From assembly GCA_026004035.1 (NCBI GenBank), contig BPII01000002.1:1-64000 (forward strand): 64,000 nt of DNA, written 5' to 3'. Below the pieces are notes generated by a model. The model saw only the letters and a program-made list of their open reading frames with translations, ran no database searches and was not told where the DNA came from. The translations under genes and the position numbers were made by a program. Positions 35,365 through 45,009 of this stretch are shown in pieces (within the stretch, counting starts at the first letter, position 1; each line of letters opens with the position of its first letter). This stretch comes from Candidatus Sericytochromatia bacterium. GTDB taxonomy: Bacteria; Cyanobacteriota; Sericytochromatia; UBA7694; JACMQJ01.

Positions 35365-36708
35365 ATGTTAGAAAAATCTCAAACTATATTAGTAATAGGT
35401 GCTGGTCCTGCTGGTCTTTATGCAAGTGGAAAATTAACAGAAGCAGGTAAAAATGTAATTTTATTAAATAGAGATATAAAATATGGTGGATTAGCTGAAT
35501 ATGGTATTTTTGTATCTAAACATAAAATGAAAGAAGGTATAAGAAAGCAATTTAGAAAAATATTAGCTAATGAAAACTTAGAATATTTTGGAAATGTTAC
35601 TGTTGGTAAAAATTCTAATGTAACTCTTGAAGAATTAAAAAATATAGGTTTTTCAGCATATCTTATAACAGCTGGAGCACAAGGAACTAAAAATATTGGT
35701 ATTGAAGGTGAAGATGCAAAAGGAGTAATTCATGCTAAAGATTTAGTTTATCACTATAATCATCTACCACCTTTTAGTGAAAGAGAATTTGAAATAGGTA
35801 ATAAAGTAGCAATTATAGGTGTTGGTAATGTAATGGTTGATATTGCTCATTGGTTAGTTCATTACAAAAAAGTTAAAGAAGTTATTGCAATAGCTAGAAG
35901 AGGACCAAATGAAAGAGCTTATACAGATAAAGAAATAAAAGCAATAGCTTATAATATGGATACTGAACTAGTAAGAAGAGAATTAGAAAGAATTAGAGAA
36001 AATCTTGAAAGTCTCGGACAAAATATAGAAGAAACTTTTAAAAACTTGATAAAAGAATGTTCTGAAAAATATTATGAAGAAGATAGCCCAACAAAATTTT
36101 ATTTTAAATTTTTAAGTTCACCAAAAAGAATATTAAAAGACAATAATAATAAAGTTATAGGTTTAGAACTAGAAGAAAATATTCTTATAGAAAAAGACGG
36201 AAAATTAGTATCAAAAGGAACTGGAAAAACATATACAATAGACTTAGATAATGTAATTTTTGCAATAGGTGATAATGTAGATTCTTCTTTAGGATTAAGT
36301 GTTAATAAATGGGGCGAGTTTATTAAAAATCCAAATCAATATGAAGATGATCCAAATAGAAATTTATATGAATTATATGATGAAGAAAATAAAAAAGTTT
36401 TAGAAGGTTTTTTTGTAGCTGGATGGTCAAGAAAAGCAAGTGATGGGCTTGTAGGAATAGCAAGAAAAGATGGTGAAACAGCAGCTAAGTATATACTAGA
36501 TTATCTAAAAAATAAACCAATAGAAGAAGATAATAAATTATCAAAACTATTAGATTTATTTACTCAAAAAGGTGTAGAATATGTAACTAAAAAAGATATA
36601 GAATTGTTAGAAAAACTAGAGGCAGAAGAAGCTAAAAAAAGAAACCTCGAATTTTATAAATTTGATTATAATAAGGAAATGTTAGATTTAATAAAAAGTA
36701 ATAGATAA
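35365..36708 (+). CDS. Ferredoxin-NADP reductase-like flavoprotein (adrenodoxin reductase family)
   Basis: A ~447-residue FAD/NAD(P)H two-dinucleotide-fold oxidoreductase. The FAD loop is VIGAGPAGLYASGKL near the start; the NADP loop is IIGVGNVMVDIAHWL near residue 150; the basic patch ARRGP follows. A C-terminal FAD contact is seen in FFVAGWSRKASDGLVG. This organisation matches FprA/adrenodoxin reductases and related glutamate-synthase small-chain-like enzymes. GGAG lies seven bases before the ATG at 35365, so I reject the ATG four codons upstream. The last ~80 residues are a Lys/Glu-rich extension of unknown role. The polyferredoxin could be a partner, by inference only. Confidence 0.82.
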   Translation: MLEKSQTILVIGAGPAGLYASGKLTEAGKNVILLNRDIKYGGLAEYGIFVSKHKMKEGIRKQFRKILANENLEYFGNVTVGKNSNVTLEELKNIGFSAYLITAGAQGTKNIGIEGEDAKGVIHAKDLVYHYNHLPPFSEREFEIGNKVAIIGVGNVMVDIAHWLVHYKKVKEVIAIARRGPNERAYTDKEIKAIAYNMDTELVRRELERIRENLESLGQNIEETFKNLIKECSEKYYEEDSPTKFYFKFLSSPKRILKDNNNKVIGLELEENILIEKDGKLVSKGTGKTYTIDLDNVIFAIGDNVDSSLGLSVNKWGEFIKNPNQYEDDPNRNLYELYDEENKKVLEGFFVAGWSRKASDGLVGIARKDGETAAKYILDYLKNKPIEEDNKLSKLLDLFTQKGVEYVTKKDIELLEKLEAEEAKKRNLEFYKFDYNKEMLDLIKSNR

Positions 36709-36711
36709 TTA

Positions 36712-39201
36712 ATGCTTAATGAACTAAAATATTCTTTAATAAAAAAAAAAGAAATTCCATATGATTTAAATCTAGATGAAATATATAATAAGTTTAACTT
36801 TGATTATTTTAGAATAGTTGATGATTATGTATTTAACTTTTTTTTAGGAACATTTTTTCTTAAGAAAAAAAATTTAGTTGATGGTTTATATTTTTTAAAT
36901 AAATCTATTTTAAATAATGAAAATGATTATTTTTTAATAGAAAAATGTAATTTTATTTTAGAAAAAATTAAAATAAATAAATTTAACTTTATTGTAAAAA
37001 ATACTGATAATTTTATAAAAGAAACGATAGAAAATGTTATTCCATTCTCTAAAAAGATATATGTTTTAAATGACAAAAATATTAGTTTAAATATAAAATG
37101 TAAAAATATTGAATTTGTTAAAATAAACTCAAAAAATGACTTTTTAAAATTTGTTGATACCACTCAAAAACCTGTGATTTTAATAAATTCAGGATATTGT
37201 ATAAATAAATCAAGTATGCTTAAACTAATTTCAGGTAATTACAGAGATAATTATTCATTTTTGAATAATAATAAAGATAATCTAAATACTTCATATTATA
37301 AATCTACATTTAGAGAATTAGCTTTGATTAATAGAGAAGATAAGAATTTTATAAATGAAAATTTTCATATTGAAAAAGTATATTCTGAAATTGATATAAT
37401 TTTAGATATATCTTCAGAATTAATAAAAGAAAACTATTTTTCAGAAGAAATTATTAATTATTGCCTTTCAAAAGTAAATTTCAATATAAATTCTTTTTCT
37501 CTATACTATTTTTTTTATAATTGTGTAAATTATTTTCTAAGAAAAAATGATTTATTCAAAGCTAAACAATTAATATTGCAGATTTTAAACGTTTTCAATT
37601 GTGATGATGTTTTTTATGAAATTCTTTTTAATATTTCAATAAAAGAAAGTAATTTTTTATTTGCAAAAGAAATATGTAAAAGTTATTTAAAAGAAAATCC
37701 TAGAGATATTAAATTTATTGATTTATTATTTTTTGCACATCAAAATATAAAACATGATATTTTTTACCAAGACAAGGAATTATTAGATGGAATTTCAGTT
37801 TGTATAATAGTAAAAAACGAAGAAGTATATATATCAGAATGTATAAATTCAGTAAAAGAAATAGCTAATGAAATAATTGTATTGGATACAGGTTCAACAG
37901 ATAATACAATTACTTTAGCAAAAGAATCTGGAGCTAATGTTTTTTATTATCTTTGGGATAATAATTTTGCAAATGCAAGAAATAAATCAATAGAATATGC
38001 AAAATATAAATGGATTTTTATTTTAGACTCTGATGAAGTTTTATTAAATCCAAAGGAAGCTAAAAAAGAATTAGAAAAATATTTAAATGATAAAGATGTA
38101 CTTTGTATTGATGTAACAAGAATAGAAAAAGTTGATAATAGTAAGTTTAGATTAACAAGAATTTTTAGAAAACATAAAAAAATATATTTTGAAGGTTCTA
38201 TTCATGAACAAATTAATCATATTATAAATGATATTTTAGAAAAATGTAACATGAAAACAGTTTATTCTGACTTAAAAATATTACACTATGGCTATTTATC
38301 TGAAGTTATGGAAAGAAAGAAAACTAATAATAGAAATTTATATATGCTTGAAAACGCTATAAATAAAAACATTGATCCAAAAGAAACAATATTTTACTAT
38401 AAAATAAAATATTTATGTAATTTAATTGAGTTAGAAAGTAAAAATAAATTAGAATATGAATCAAAATTTAATAAAATAGATGAGTTAACTAAAGAAATAT
38501 TTTTAGAATACAAAAAAGCTAAAATAATAAAAGATATAGATTTGTTTATACCAACTATTCAATTCGCTGAAACTGTTTTTTTAAGAATGTTAAAACTAAA
38601 TAAAAATTATGAAGCATTAAAATTCAATAGTTTTTTTGTAAAATATTTTACAAATTCTATAACCATTAACTATAATCAAAGTTTAGCATTATACAAAAAT
38701 AACAAGTTTTTTGAAGCACTATTATATGCTAAAAAAGCTTTTTACTTATACATAACAGATCGTTTTGATAAATCATCTATATATAATGAAGATATTGGCA
38801 AAAAACATTGTCCATATATTATTGCTCTAATTTATGAAGTTTTAGAATATTATGAGTTAGCAAAATATTGGTTTGAATGTATATTATTAAACTTACCAAA
38901 TTTTGAAGAAGCAAAAGAAGGATTAAAGAGAATTGAAAATAAGAAAAATAAACATGATTTATTAAGCGTTGGGATTTTATGTGGTAAAAATTTTAAAATT
39001 ACTGAAAAAAATATTTTGAATTTAAAAGATTATGCTGAAGAAATGATACTTTTTGATAAATACTTAATTTTAGAAAATTCATTATTAGCAAAGAAATATA
39101 ATATTAAGTATTTTCCTTGTATTTCTTATGAAAAAGTGGAAATATTGTTAAATTTTAATAAAACAATTTTAATTGATGAAACTAGCAATAAAAAACATTA
39201 A
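36712..39201 (+). CDS. TPR-containing family 2 glycosyltransferase
   Basis: An 829-residue cytosolic protein starting three bases after the flavoprotein stop. The central region at ~355-470 is a GT2 domain: SVCIIVKNEEVYISECINS, DTGSTDNT and the metal-binding LDSDEVLL. Flanking regions are Phe/Asn/Lys-rich helical repeats with a TPR feel (for example YNQSLALYKNNKFFEALLYA). Related proteins glycosylate surface proteins or glycans. The Asn/Lys/Ile content is extreme, reflecting the AT-rich genome. Acceptor and donor are unknown. Confidence 0.82.
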   Translation: MLNELKYSLIKKKEIPYDLNLDEIYNKFNFDYFRIVDDYVFNFFLGTFFLKKKNLVDGLYFLNKSILNNENDYFLIEKCNFILEKIKINKFNFIVKNTDNFIKETIENVIPFSKKIYVLNDKNISLNIKCKNIEFVKINSKNDFLKFVDTTQKPVILINSGYCINKSSMLKLISGNYRDNYSFLNNNKDNLNTSYYKSTFRELALINREDKNFINENFHIEKVYSEIDIILDISSELIKENYFSEEIINYCLSKVNFNINSFSLYYFFYNCVNYFLRKNDLFKAKQLILQILNVFNCDDVFYEILFNISIKESNFLFAKEICKSYLKENPRDIKFIDLLFFAHQNIKHDIFYQDKELLDGISVCIIVKNEEVYISECINSVKEIANEIIVLDTGSTDNTITLAKESGANVFYYLWDNNFANARNKSIEYAKYKWIFILDSDEVLLNPKEAKKELEKYLNDKDVLCIDVTRIEKVDNSKFRLTRIFRKHKKIYFEGSIHEQINHIINDILEKCNMKTVYSDLKILHYGYLSEVMERKKTNNRNLYMLENAINKNIDPKETIFYYKIKYLCNLIELESKNKLEYESKFNKIDELTKEIFLEYKKAKIIKDIDLFIPTIQFAETVFLRMLKLNKNYEALKFNSFFVKYFTNSITINYNQSLALYKNNKFFEALLYAKKAFYLYITDRFDKSSIYNEDIGKKHCPYIIALIYEVLEYYELAKYWFECILLNLPNFEEAKEGLKRIENKKNKHDLLSVGILCGKNFKITEKNILNLKDYAEEMILFDKYLILENSLLAKKYNIKYFPCISYEKVEILLNFNKTILIDETSNKKH

Positions 39202-39326
39202 TTTTTTTTGTTTTATTTTATATTAAAAATAAGTTTTCTTAAATTATTTAAATACAACTTTATAACTTAAAAAATTAAATATATGTATGTTAAAATATTT
39301 TATTATTTTGATATTTGTTTTTTTTT

Positions 39327-40283
39327 ATGGGAAATTTTGAAATAAAACTAGGTAAAGCAACAAGAGATGCTTATGGTGAAGCATTATTAGAGTTAGGTAA
39401 AAAATATAGTGATATTATTGTTCTTGATGCTGATTTATCAAAATCTACTAAAAGTATAGCATTTGCAAAAGCTTTTCCTGAAAGATTTATTAATTGTGGT
39501 ATCGCTGAAGCAAATATGGTTAGTATGGCAGCAGGATTAGCTAATGCTGGTTTTGTTCCTTTTGCAAGTAGCTTTGCATCTTTTCTTATGTGCAAAGCAT
39601 TTGATCAAATTAGAATGTCAATAGCAAATCCTTTGATGAATGTAAAACTTGTTGGTTCTCATGGAGGAATAAGTTTAGGAGAAGATGGTGCATCTCAACA
39701 AGCTGTAGAAGATATATCTTTGGCTTGTTCTTTACCAGGATTAAGTGTTATTGTTCCTTCTGATGAATTTCAAACAAGAGCAATAACTAAACTAGCTTAT
39801 GAGCATAAAGGACCATTATTTATAAGAACAGGAAGACCTAAAGCGCCAGTTATTTATAGTAATAATGAAACTTTTGAGATAGGTAAAGCAAAAATATTAA
39901 GACAAGGTAAAGATGCAACAATTATTGCTATTGGTTTATTAGTTGCTGAAGCTTTACTTGCAGCAGATAAGTTAAGGGAGGAAGGAATAGAAGTAAATGT
40001 TGTAGATATGTTTACTGTAAAACCTATAGATAAAGATATAATAGTAGATTTAGCTAAAAAGACAGGTGCTATTGTTACAGCTGAAGAACACTTGATAGGT
40101 GGATTGAGTTCTCAAGTTTCTATGGTATTAGTTAATAATTATCCTGTTCCTGTTGAATTTGTAGGAATAAATGATACTTATTCAGAATCAGGAAAACCAG
40201 AAGAATTAATGGAGAAATATGGATTAACTTATAAAGATATTATTAAAGCTGTAAAAAAAGTTTTAACTAAAAAGGTACATTAA
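39327..40283 (+). CDS. Transketolase C-terminal half (split-type)
   Basis: A ~318-residue protein containing the pyrimidine-binding (DADLSKSTKSIAFAKAFPER, CGIAEANMVSMAAGLA) and C-terminal domains of transketolase, with SHGGISLGEDGASQQAVED and the GRP motif RTGRPKAPV. Split transketolases need an N-terminal half that binds the diphosphate; none is visible in this window. Acts in the pentose phosphate pathway, or in a related ketol transfer or sugar synthesis role. I prefer the ATG at 39327 although no clear ribosome binding site precedes it; an in-frame TTG at 39315 is possible. Confidence 0.87.
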   Translation: MGNFEIKLGKATRDAYGEALLELGKKYSDIIVLDADLSKSTKSIAFAKAFPERFINCGIAEANMVSMAAGLANAGFVPFASSFASFLMCKAFDQIRMSIANPLMNVKLVGSHGGISLGEDGASQQAVEDISLACSLPGLSVIVPSDEFQTRAITKLAYEHKGPLFIRTGRPKAPVIYSNNETFEIGKAKILRQGKDATIIAIGLLVAEALLAADKLREEGIEVNVVDMFTVKPIDKDIIVDLAKKTGAIVTAEEHLIGGLSSQVSMVLVNNYPVPVEFVGINDTYSESGKPEELMEKYGLTYKDIIKAVKKVLTKKVH

Positions 40284-40300
40284 ACTATTTCTTTATAAAT

Positions 40301-42622
40301 TTATTTTTTAGATTTACTTTTTTTATTTTCCTCTTTTTTAGAGTTTTTCTCTATTATTTCTTTACATTCTTTTAAAGTTAATTTTTTAGGTTCTTTATCT
40401 TTTGGGATTTTTATATTCTGATTTTTAGTTTTAATATATGGTCCAAATCTACCATTAAGAATTTGTATATCAGGATTACTTTTAAAAGTTTTTATTATTT
40501 TTTCTGCATCTTCTTTCTTTTTATTTTGTATTATATCAATAGCTCTTTCTAAAGTTAAAGAATAAGGATCATCTTCTTTTTGTATAGAGTAAAATTTACC
40601 ATCATAATTTATATACGGTCCAAATTTACCTATATTAACTATAACATCTTTATCTTCAAATTTTCCTAAATTCCTTGGTAGTTTAAATAAATCAAGTGCT
40701 TCTTCTAAAGTTATAGACTCCATTAATTGTCCTTTTTTCAAGCTTGCATATTTTGGTTTTTCTTTTTCATCATTTTCTCCTATTTGAACATATGGACCGA
40801 ATTTTCCCATTTTTACATATACCTTTTTATTAGTTTTAGTATCTATACCTAGTTCTCTACTATAAGAAACTTTGCTCCTTTCTAAATTTTCTGTTTGTTC
40901 AACTTTTGGATGAAAATCATTATAATAAAAGTCACTTATCATTTTTGTCCATTCCTTTTTACCTGAAGCTATTTTGTCAAATTCTTTTTCTACGTTAGCA
41001 GTAAAGGAATAATCCATTATGTTTTCAAAATTTCCCATAAGAAAATCATTAACTAATATACCTATATTAGTTGGAAATAATTTATTTTTTTCAGCACCTA
41101 CAATTTCTTTTTTTTCTTCTTTAATAATTTTATTATTTTTCAAGATTAATTCTATATAATTTCTTTCTTTTCCTTCTCTTGAGTCTTTTATAACATAACC
41201 TCTTTTTTGTATTGTTGAAATAGTCGGTGCATAAGTAGAAGGCCTACCTATTCCTAGTTCTTCCAAGTTTTTTACTAAAGTAGCTTCAGTATATCTTGCA
41301 GGAGGCTTTGTAAAATATTGTCTTGCTATAATTGAATTTAGTTTTAACTTTTCACATTCTTTTAAAGGTGGTAATAATTTTTCTTCACTCTCATTTTCTT
41401 CATCATCATTGGATTCAGAGTATAACTTTAAAAATCCATCAAATATAATTACTTCACCGCTTGCTATAAAGATTTCATCAAAACTATCGGATGATATATT
41501 AATAATAGTTTTTTCTAATTTTGCATCTGACATTTGAGATGCCAAAGCTCTTTTTCTTATTAAATCATATAATCTATTTTCATTTTGATTATCACTAACT
41601 ATTTCTTGTAAAAAGTCAGTTGGTCTTATAGCTTCATGTGCTTCTTGTGCATTTTGTATTTTATTTTTATATTCTCTTTTTTGAGCATAATTTTTTCCAA
41701 ATTCTTTACTTATAACTTTTAAAGCATTATTTATAGCTTCTTCAGATAAAGTTACAGAATCGGTTCTCATATAAGAAATTTTCCCTGATTCATATAAATT
41801 TTGAGCTAGCAACATAGTTTGTGCAACTGAAAAACCTAATTTTCTACTTGCTTCTTGTTGTAATGTTGATGTTGTAAAAGGTGCTGAAGGACTCCTTTTA
41901 GATGGTTTTTTCTCTAATTTGCTTACAAAAAAGTTTGCATTTTTACATTTTTCAAGAAATTTATAAGCTTCTTCTTCTGTATCAAATCTTTTTGATAATT
42001 CAGCTTTTAATACTTTATTATTACCTATATCAAATAATCCATTAATTTTAAAATAAGATTTTGTTTGAAAACTTTCTATTTCTCTTTCTCTTTCTACAAT
42101 CATTCTAACTGCTACTGATTGAACTCTTCCTGCTGATAATCCTGTTTTTATCTTTTTCCATAATATAGGCGATAATTCAAAACCTACTAATCTATCTAGT
42201 ATTCGTCTTGCTTGTTGAGCATTAACAAGAAATAAATTTATATCTCTAGGATTCTTTAGAGAGTTTAAAATAGCACTTTTTGTTATTTCTCTAAATACTA
42301 TCCTTTTTGTTTTTTTATCATCTAAATTTAATGTTTCTTTTAAATGCCAAGATATAGATTCTCCTTCTCTATCATCATCAGTAGCAAGATATATATAATC
42401 ATATTGCTTTGCTAGTTTTTTTAATTCTTCAACTATTTTTTTCTTATCTTCTGTTATTTCATATTTTGGTTTAAAATTATTTTTTATATCAATAGCACTA
42501 TTATCTTTAGGCAAATCTCTTATATGACCATAGCTAGATGCTACTTTAAAATCTTTTCCTAGATACTTTTCTATTGTTTTAGCTTTTGCTGGAGATTCAA
42601 CTATTACTAAAGATTTTGCCAT
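40301..42622 (-). CDS. topA: DNA topoisomerase I
   Basis: A type IA topoisomerase that relaxes negative supercoils. The 773 residues begin with the TOPRIM domain (LVIVESPAKAKTIEKYLG, ATDDDREGE). The active-site Tyr is in SYMRTDSVTLS. Other blocks are RRILDRLVGF, LSAGRVQSVAVR and GIGRPSTYAPTI. Instead of C-terminal zinc ribbons there are three Gly-rich modules (GKFGPYVQIGEND, GKFGPYINYDGK, GRFGPYIKTKNQ) and a Lys-rich tail. It lies three bases downstream of dprA, as in many genomes. Confidence 0.97.
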   Translation of the reverse strand: MAKSLVIVESPAKAKTIEKYLGKDFKVASSYGHIRDLPKDNSAIDIKNNFKPKYEITEDKKKIVEELKKLAKQYDYIYLATDDDREGESISWHLKETLNLDDKKTKRIVFREITKSAILNSLKNPRDINLFLVNAQQARRILDRLVGFELSPILWKKIKTGLSAGRVQSVAVRMIVEREREIESFQTKSYFKINGLFDIGNNKVLKAELSKRFDTEEEAYKFLEKCKNANFFVSKLEKKPSKRSPSAPFTTSTLQQEASRKLGFSVAQTMLLAQNLYESGKISYMRTDSVTLSEEAINNALKVISKEFGKNYAQKREYKNKIQNAQEAHEAIRPTDFLQEIVSDNQNENRLYDLIRKRALASQMSDAKLEKTIINISSDSFDEIFIASGEVIIFDGFLKLYSESNDDEENESEEKLLPPLKECEKLKLNSIIARQYFTKPPARYTEATLVKNLEELGIGRPSTYAPTISTIQKRGYVIKDSREGKERNYIELILKNNKIIKEEKKEIVGAEKNKLFPTNIGILVNDFLMGNFENIMDYSFTANVEKEFDKIASGKKEWTKMISDFYYNDFHPKVEQTENLERSKVSYSRELGIDTKTNKKVYVKMGKFGPYVQIGENDEKEKPKYASLKKGQLMESITLEEALDLFKLPRNLGKFEDKDVIVNIGKFGPYINYDGKFYSIQKEDDPYSLTLERAIDIIQNKKKEDAEKIIKTFKSNPDIQILNGRFGPYIKTKNQNIKIPKDKEPKKLTLKECKEIIEKNSKKEENKKSKSKK

Positions 42623-42624
42623 TT

Positions 42625-43719
42625 TTACACCTTTAAAAATAAATTACCTGGTAATTGTTTTACTAATTCTTTTATCTCTAACATTATAAGAATGCTACTT
42701 ATTTCAGACAAAGGCATGTTTAAATCATAAACAATATTATCTATATGTTTAGGGTTATAATCAAGATTATCATAAATTATTTTCTCTGTTTCTGTTAGAT
42801 TTATTTTTTTTAAAGAATGATTTTTATCTTCAAAATTTATGTTCCAATTTAAATAATTTAATACATCACTTATTTCTGTTATTACATTAGCACCTTGTTT
42901 TATTAAATTATTTGTTCCTTTACTTGCTGGATTAAATATATCACCGGGCATAACAAATACATCTCTACCTTGTTCATTAGCATAATCAACTGTTATTAAA
43001 GTTCCACTTTTTTCACCTGCTTCTATAACAATAACAGCTGATGATAAACCACTTATTATTCTATTACGAGGAGGAAAATTCCTAGGATCAGGATTAGTAC
43101 CTGGTGGATATGAAGACAATATTAAACCATTTTCAATTAATTGTTCATATATTTTTCTATTAGTTGAAGGATAGATAATATCTACACCACAACCTAAAAC
43201 AGCAGTATTATATTTATTCACAGATAAACAGCCTTTATGTACTTCCGCATCTATACCATTAGCCATTCCACTAACTATATTTATATTAAAACTTGATAAA
43301 TCTCTTGAAAAATTATAGGCAGCTTTTCTTCCTGAGTGACTAGGTTTTCTTGTACCTACTATTGCTATAGAATTTTTTATTATGTCATCTTTCCAAATTC
43401 CTTTATAATATAAAACAAATGGGGGATCAGGTATATTTTTTAATAAAAAAGGATAATTATCATCTAATATAGTAATAACATTAATATTAGAATCCAATAT
43501 TTTTTGATAATAATCTAAAGGTGAAAAAAAACTTTTAAATTTTTGTATTTCTTGTAAATTTGTATTATTTATAACACTAATATTTTTAAATTCATTAATA
43601 TCACTATCCCAAGCATTTTTAAATGATTTAAAATATTTATATATAGCTAATAATTTTACAGATCCTAAACCTTGTATTTTATCAAAACTTACAATATATG
43701 GTAAATCTTTATTCATCAA
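42625..43719 (-). CDS. dprA: DNA-processing protein DprA/Smf
   Basis: DprA loads RecA on incoming single-stranded DNA during transformation. The 364 residues have a helical N-terminus and the Rossmann-like core with [54 protein letters not shown] and [20 protein letters not shown]-terminal winged-helix-like domain of ~60 residues follows. Its start overlaps the smpB stop by four bases, so smpB-dprA-topA form one operon. Presence of DprA is compatible with competence but does not prove it. Confidence 0.96.
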   Translation of the reverse strand: MMNKDLPYIVSFDKIQGLGSVKLLAIYKYFKSFKNAWDSDINEFKNISVINNTNLQEIQKFKSFFSPLDYYQKILDSNINVITILDDNYPFLLKNIPDPPFVLYYKGIWKDDIIKNSIAIVGTRKPSHSGRKAAYNFSRDLSSFNINIVSGMANGIDAEVHKGCLSVNKYNTAVLGCGVDIIYPSTNRKIYEQLIENGLILSSYPPGTNPDPRNFPPRNRIISGLSSAVIVIEAGEKSGTLITVDYANEQGRDVFVMPGDIFNPASKGTNNLIKQGANVITEISDVLNYLNWNINFEDKNHSLKKINLTETEKIIYDNLDYNPKHIDNIVYDLNMPLSEISSILIMLEIKELVKQLPGNLFLKV

Positions 43720-44177
43720 ACAAATTTCCTAATAGCCCTGTCAATTTGTCTTTTTATATCTTTTTCTTTTATACTTTCTCTTTTATCAAATTCTTTTTTA
43801 CCTTTTGCAAGTGCTAATTCTACTTTTACCCAATCACCTGAAAAATATAATTTTAGAGGAATTAAACTATATCCTTTTTCTTTTGTTTTTCCTATAAGTT
43901 TTCTAATTTCTTTTTTGTTTAATAATAATTTTCTTGTTCTTGTTGGTTCATGATTAAACCTATTTCCATGAGTATATGGGCTTATATGCATATTATACAG
44001 AAATACTTCTCCATTTTCTATTCTTGCAAAACTATCTTTTAAATTAACAGCTCTCATTCTTATAGATTTTATTTCAGTTCCTTTTAAAACAATACCAGCT
44101 TGATATTTTTCTTCTATAAAGAAGTCATGAAAAGCTTTTCTATTTTCAACTATTGTTCTGTTATTTCTTTCACCCAT
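43716..44177 (-). CDS. smpB: SsrA-binding protein SmpB
   Basis: Binds tmRNA in trans-translation to rescue stalled ribosomes. The 153 residues are normal. Family blocks seen are [55 protein letters not shown] and [15 protein letters not shown]. The basic C-terminal tail ([12 protein letters not shown]) is intact. I did not find the tmRNA gene near it; the adjacent gap holds MITEs. Confidence 0.97.
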   Translation of the reverse strand: MGERNNRTIVENRKAFHDFFIEEKYQAGIVLKGTEIKSIRMRAVNLKDSFARIENGEVFLYNMHISPYTHGNRFNHEPTRTRKLLLNKKEIRKLIGKTKEKGYSLIPLKLYFSGDWVKVELALAKGKKEFDKRESIKEKDIKRQIDRAIRKFV

Positions 44178-44274
44178 TTAAAGAAAAGAATAAAATTATT
44201 TTGTAAAAATATATCATATAAAATAAAAAATATATTTAAAACTCTTAATTATTCTTAATTTAAAAGATTATTAT

Positions 44275-44419
44275 GCACTGGGATTGAGTTATAAAAAAAA
44301 TTAACTTCAAAAGCTTATAAATACTAAATTAAAGTACATTTCAATATAAATCTTTAAAATGCTTACTATTAATGGATTTTCAGCTTATCAAAAATAACAT
44401 TAGCTTGGTGCCCAATCTC
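44275..44419 (+). repeat. MITE-like repeat family A, copy 2
   Basis: This copy is closely similar to 1698-1852. Left end GCACTGGGATTGAGTTATA; right end TTAGCTTGGTGCCCAATCTC. Shared interior blocks include CAAAAGCTTATAAATACTAA and TAACATTAGC. It lies in the 447-base gap between smpB and crcB, 21 bases from an inverted family B element. Confidence 0.78.
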
Positions 44420-44440
44420 TAAATTTTATAAATAACTCCT

Positions 44441-44560
44441 ATACCAATTTTTATAATAAATGGTGCATAATTAATACTTAAAAATAAAGTATAAAAAATT
44501 AAAAAAACATAAGTTTTTAATAATTACTTGATATATAAGAATTTTGGATATTATTTTGAC
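44441..44560 (-). repeat. MITE-like repeat family B, copy 3, truncated and inverted
   Basis: It starts at the plus-strand ATACCAATTTTTATAATAAA, which is the right terminal repeat of family B read in reverse, and matches copy 2 until about AAGAATTTTGGATA, where similarity ends. About a third of the element is missing. The following 60 bases contain an isolated GC-richer patch, GTCGCGGAGTGAGAC (44603-44617), for which I have no explanation. Confidence 0.7.
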
Positions 44561-44624
44561 TAAACTTTATAAATATGTTTATACTTTGTTTCTAAATTTT
44601 TTGTCGCGGAGTGAGACTTAAAAA

Positions 44625-45005
44625 TTAACTTTTCAAAATAAAATCAAAAATTTTAAAACTAATTAATGTAAGAAATAGACAAAGTAATAAAGTAAGAAAT
44701 GAATAATATATGGCTTTTTGATAGTTATTAGAGATAATGAAACTAATAGTTTCAAAGCTAAATGTTGAAAATGTTGTTAATCCCCCCATTAAACCTGTTG
44801 TAAAAAAAAGCTTCAAATTTTCATTTTCTATTCTATTAGAAAAAATAGCCATTAAAAAACCTATTAGAAAGCAACCAAGTAAATTTGAAATTAATGTTCC
44901 ATATGGAATTGATGAAGTGAAATACTTATTAAAAGAAAGACTTATTATAAATCTCAATAATGATCCTAGTCCGCCTCCTATAAAAACAGATATATAAGAA
45001 TACAT
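44625..45005 (-). CDS. crcB: Fluoride channel CrcB/FluC
   Basis: A 126-residue inner-membrane protein with four transmembrane helices that exports fluoride as a dual-topology dimer. Family motifs visible are GGGLGSLLRF, PYGTLISNLLGCFLIGFL and the pore/Na-site block TTGLMGGLTTFSTFS. Only four bases separate it from the upstream YkgJ-type gene, so it depends on that promoter. No fluoride riboswitch can fit directly upstream. Confidence 0.95.
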   Translation of the reverse strand: MYSYISVFIGGGLGSLLRFIISLSFNKYFTSSIPYGTLISNLLGCFLIGFLMAIFSNRIENENLKLFFTTGLMGGLTTFSTFSFETISFIISNNYQKAIYYSFLTLLLCLFLTLISFKIFDFILKS

Positions 45006-45009
45006 AAAC

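Noticed and set aside
44178..44624. tmRNA gene next to smpB
   Set aside because: The gap is filled by MITE sequences; no tRNA-like ends or tag frame were seen.
45006..45009. Fluoride riboswitch in front of crcB
   Set aside because: Only four bases separate crcB from the upstream coding region, so no aptamer can fit there.
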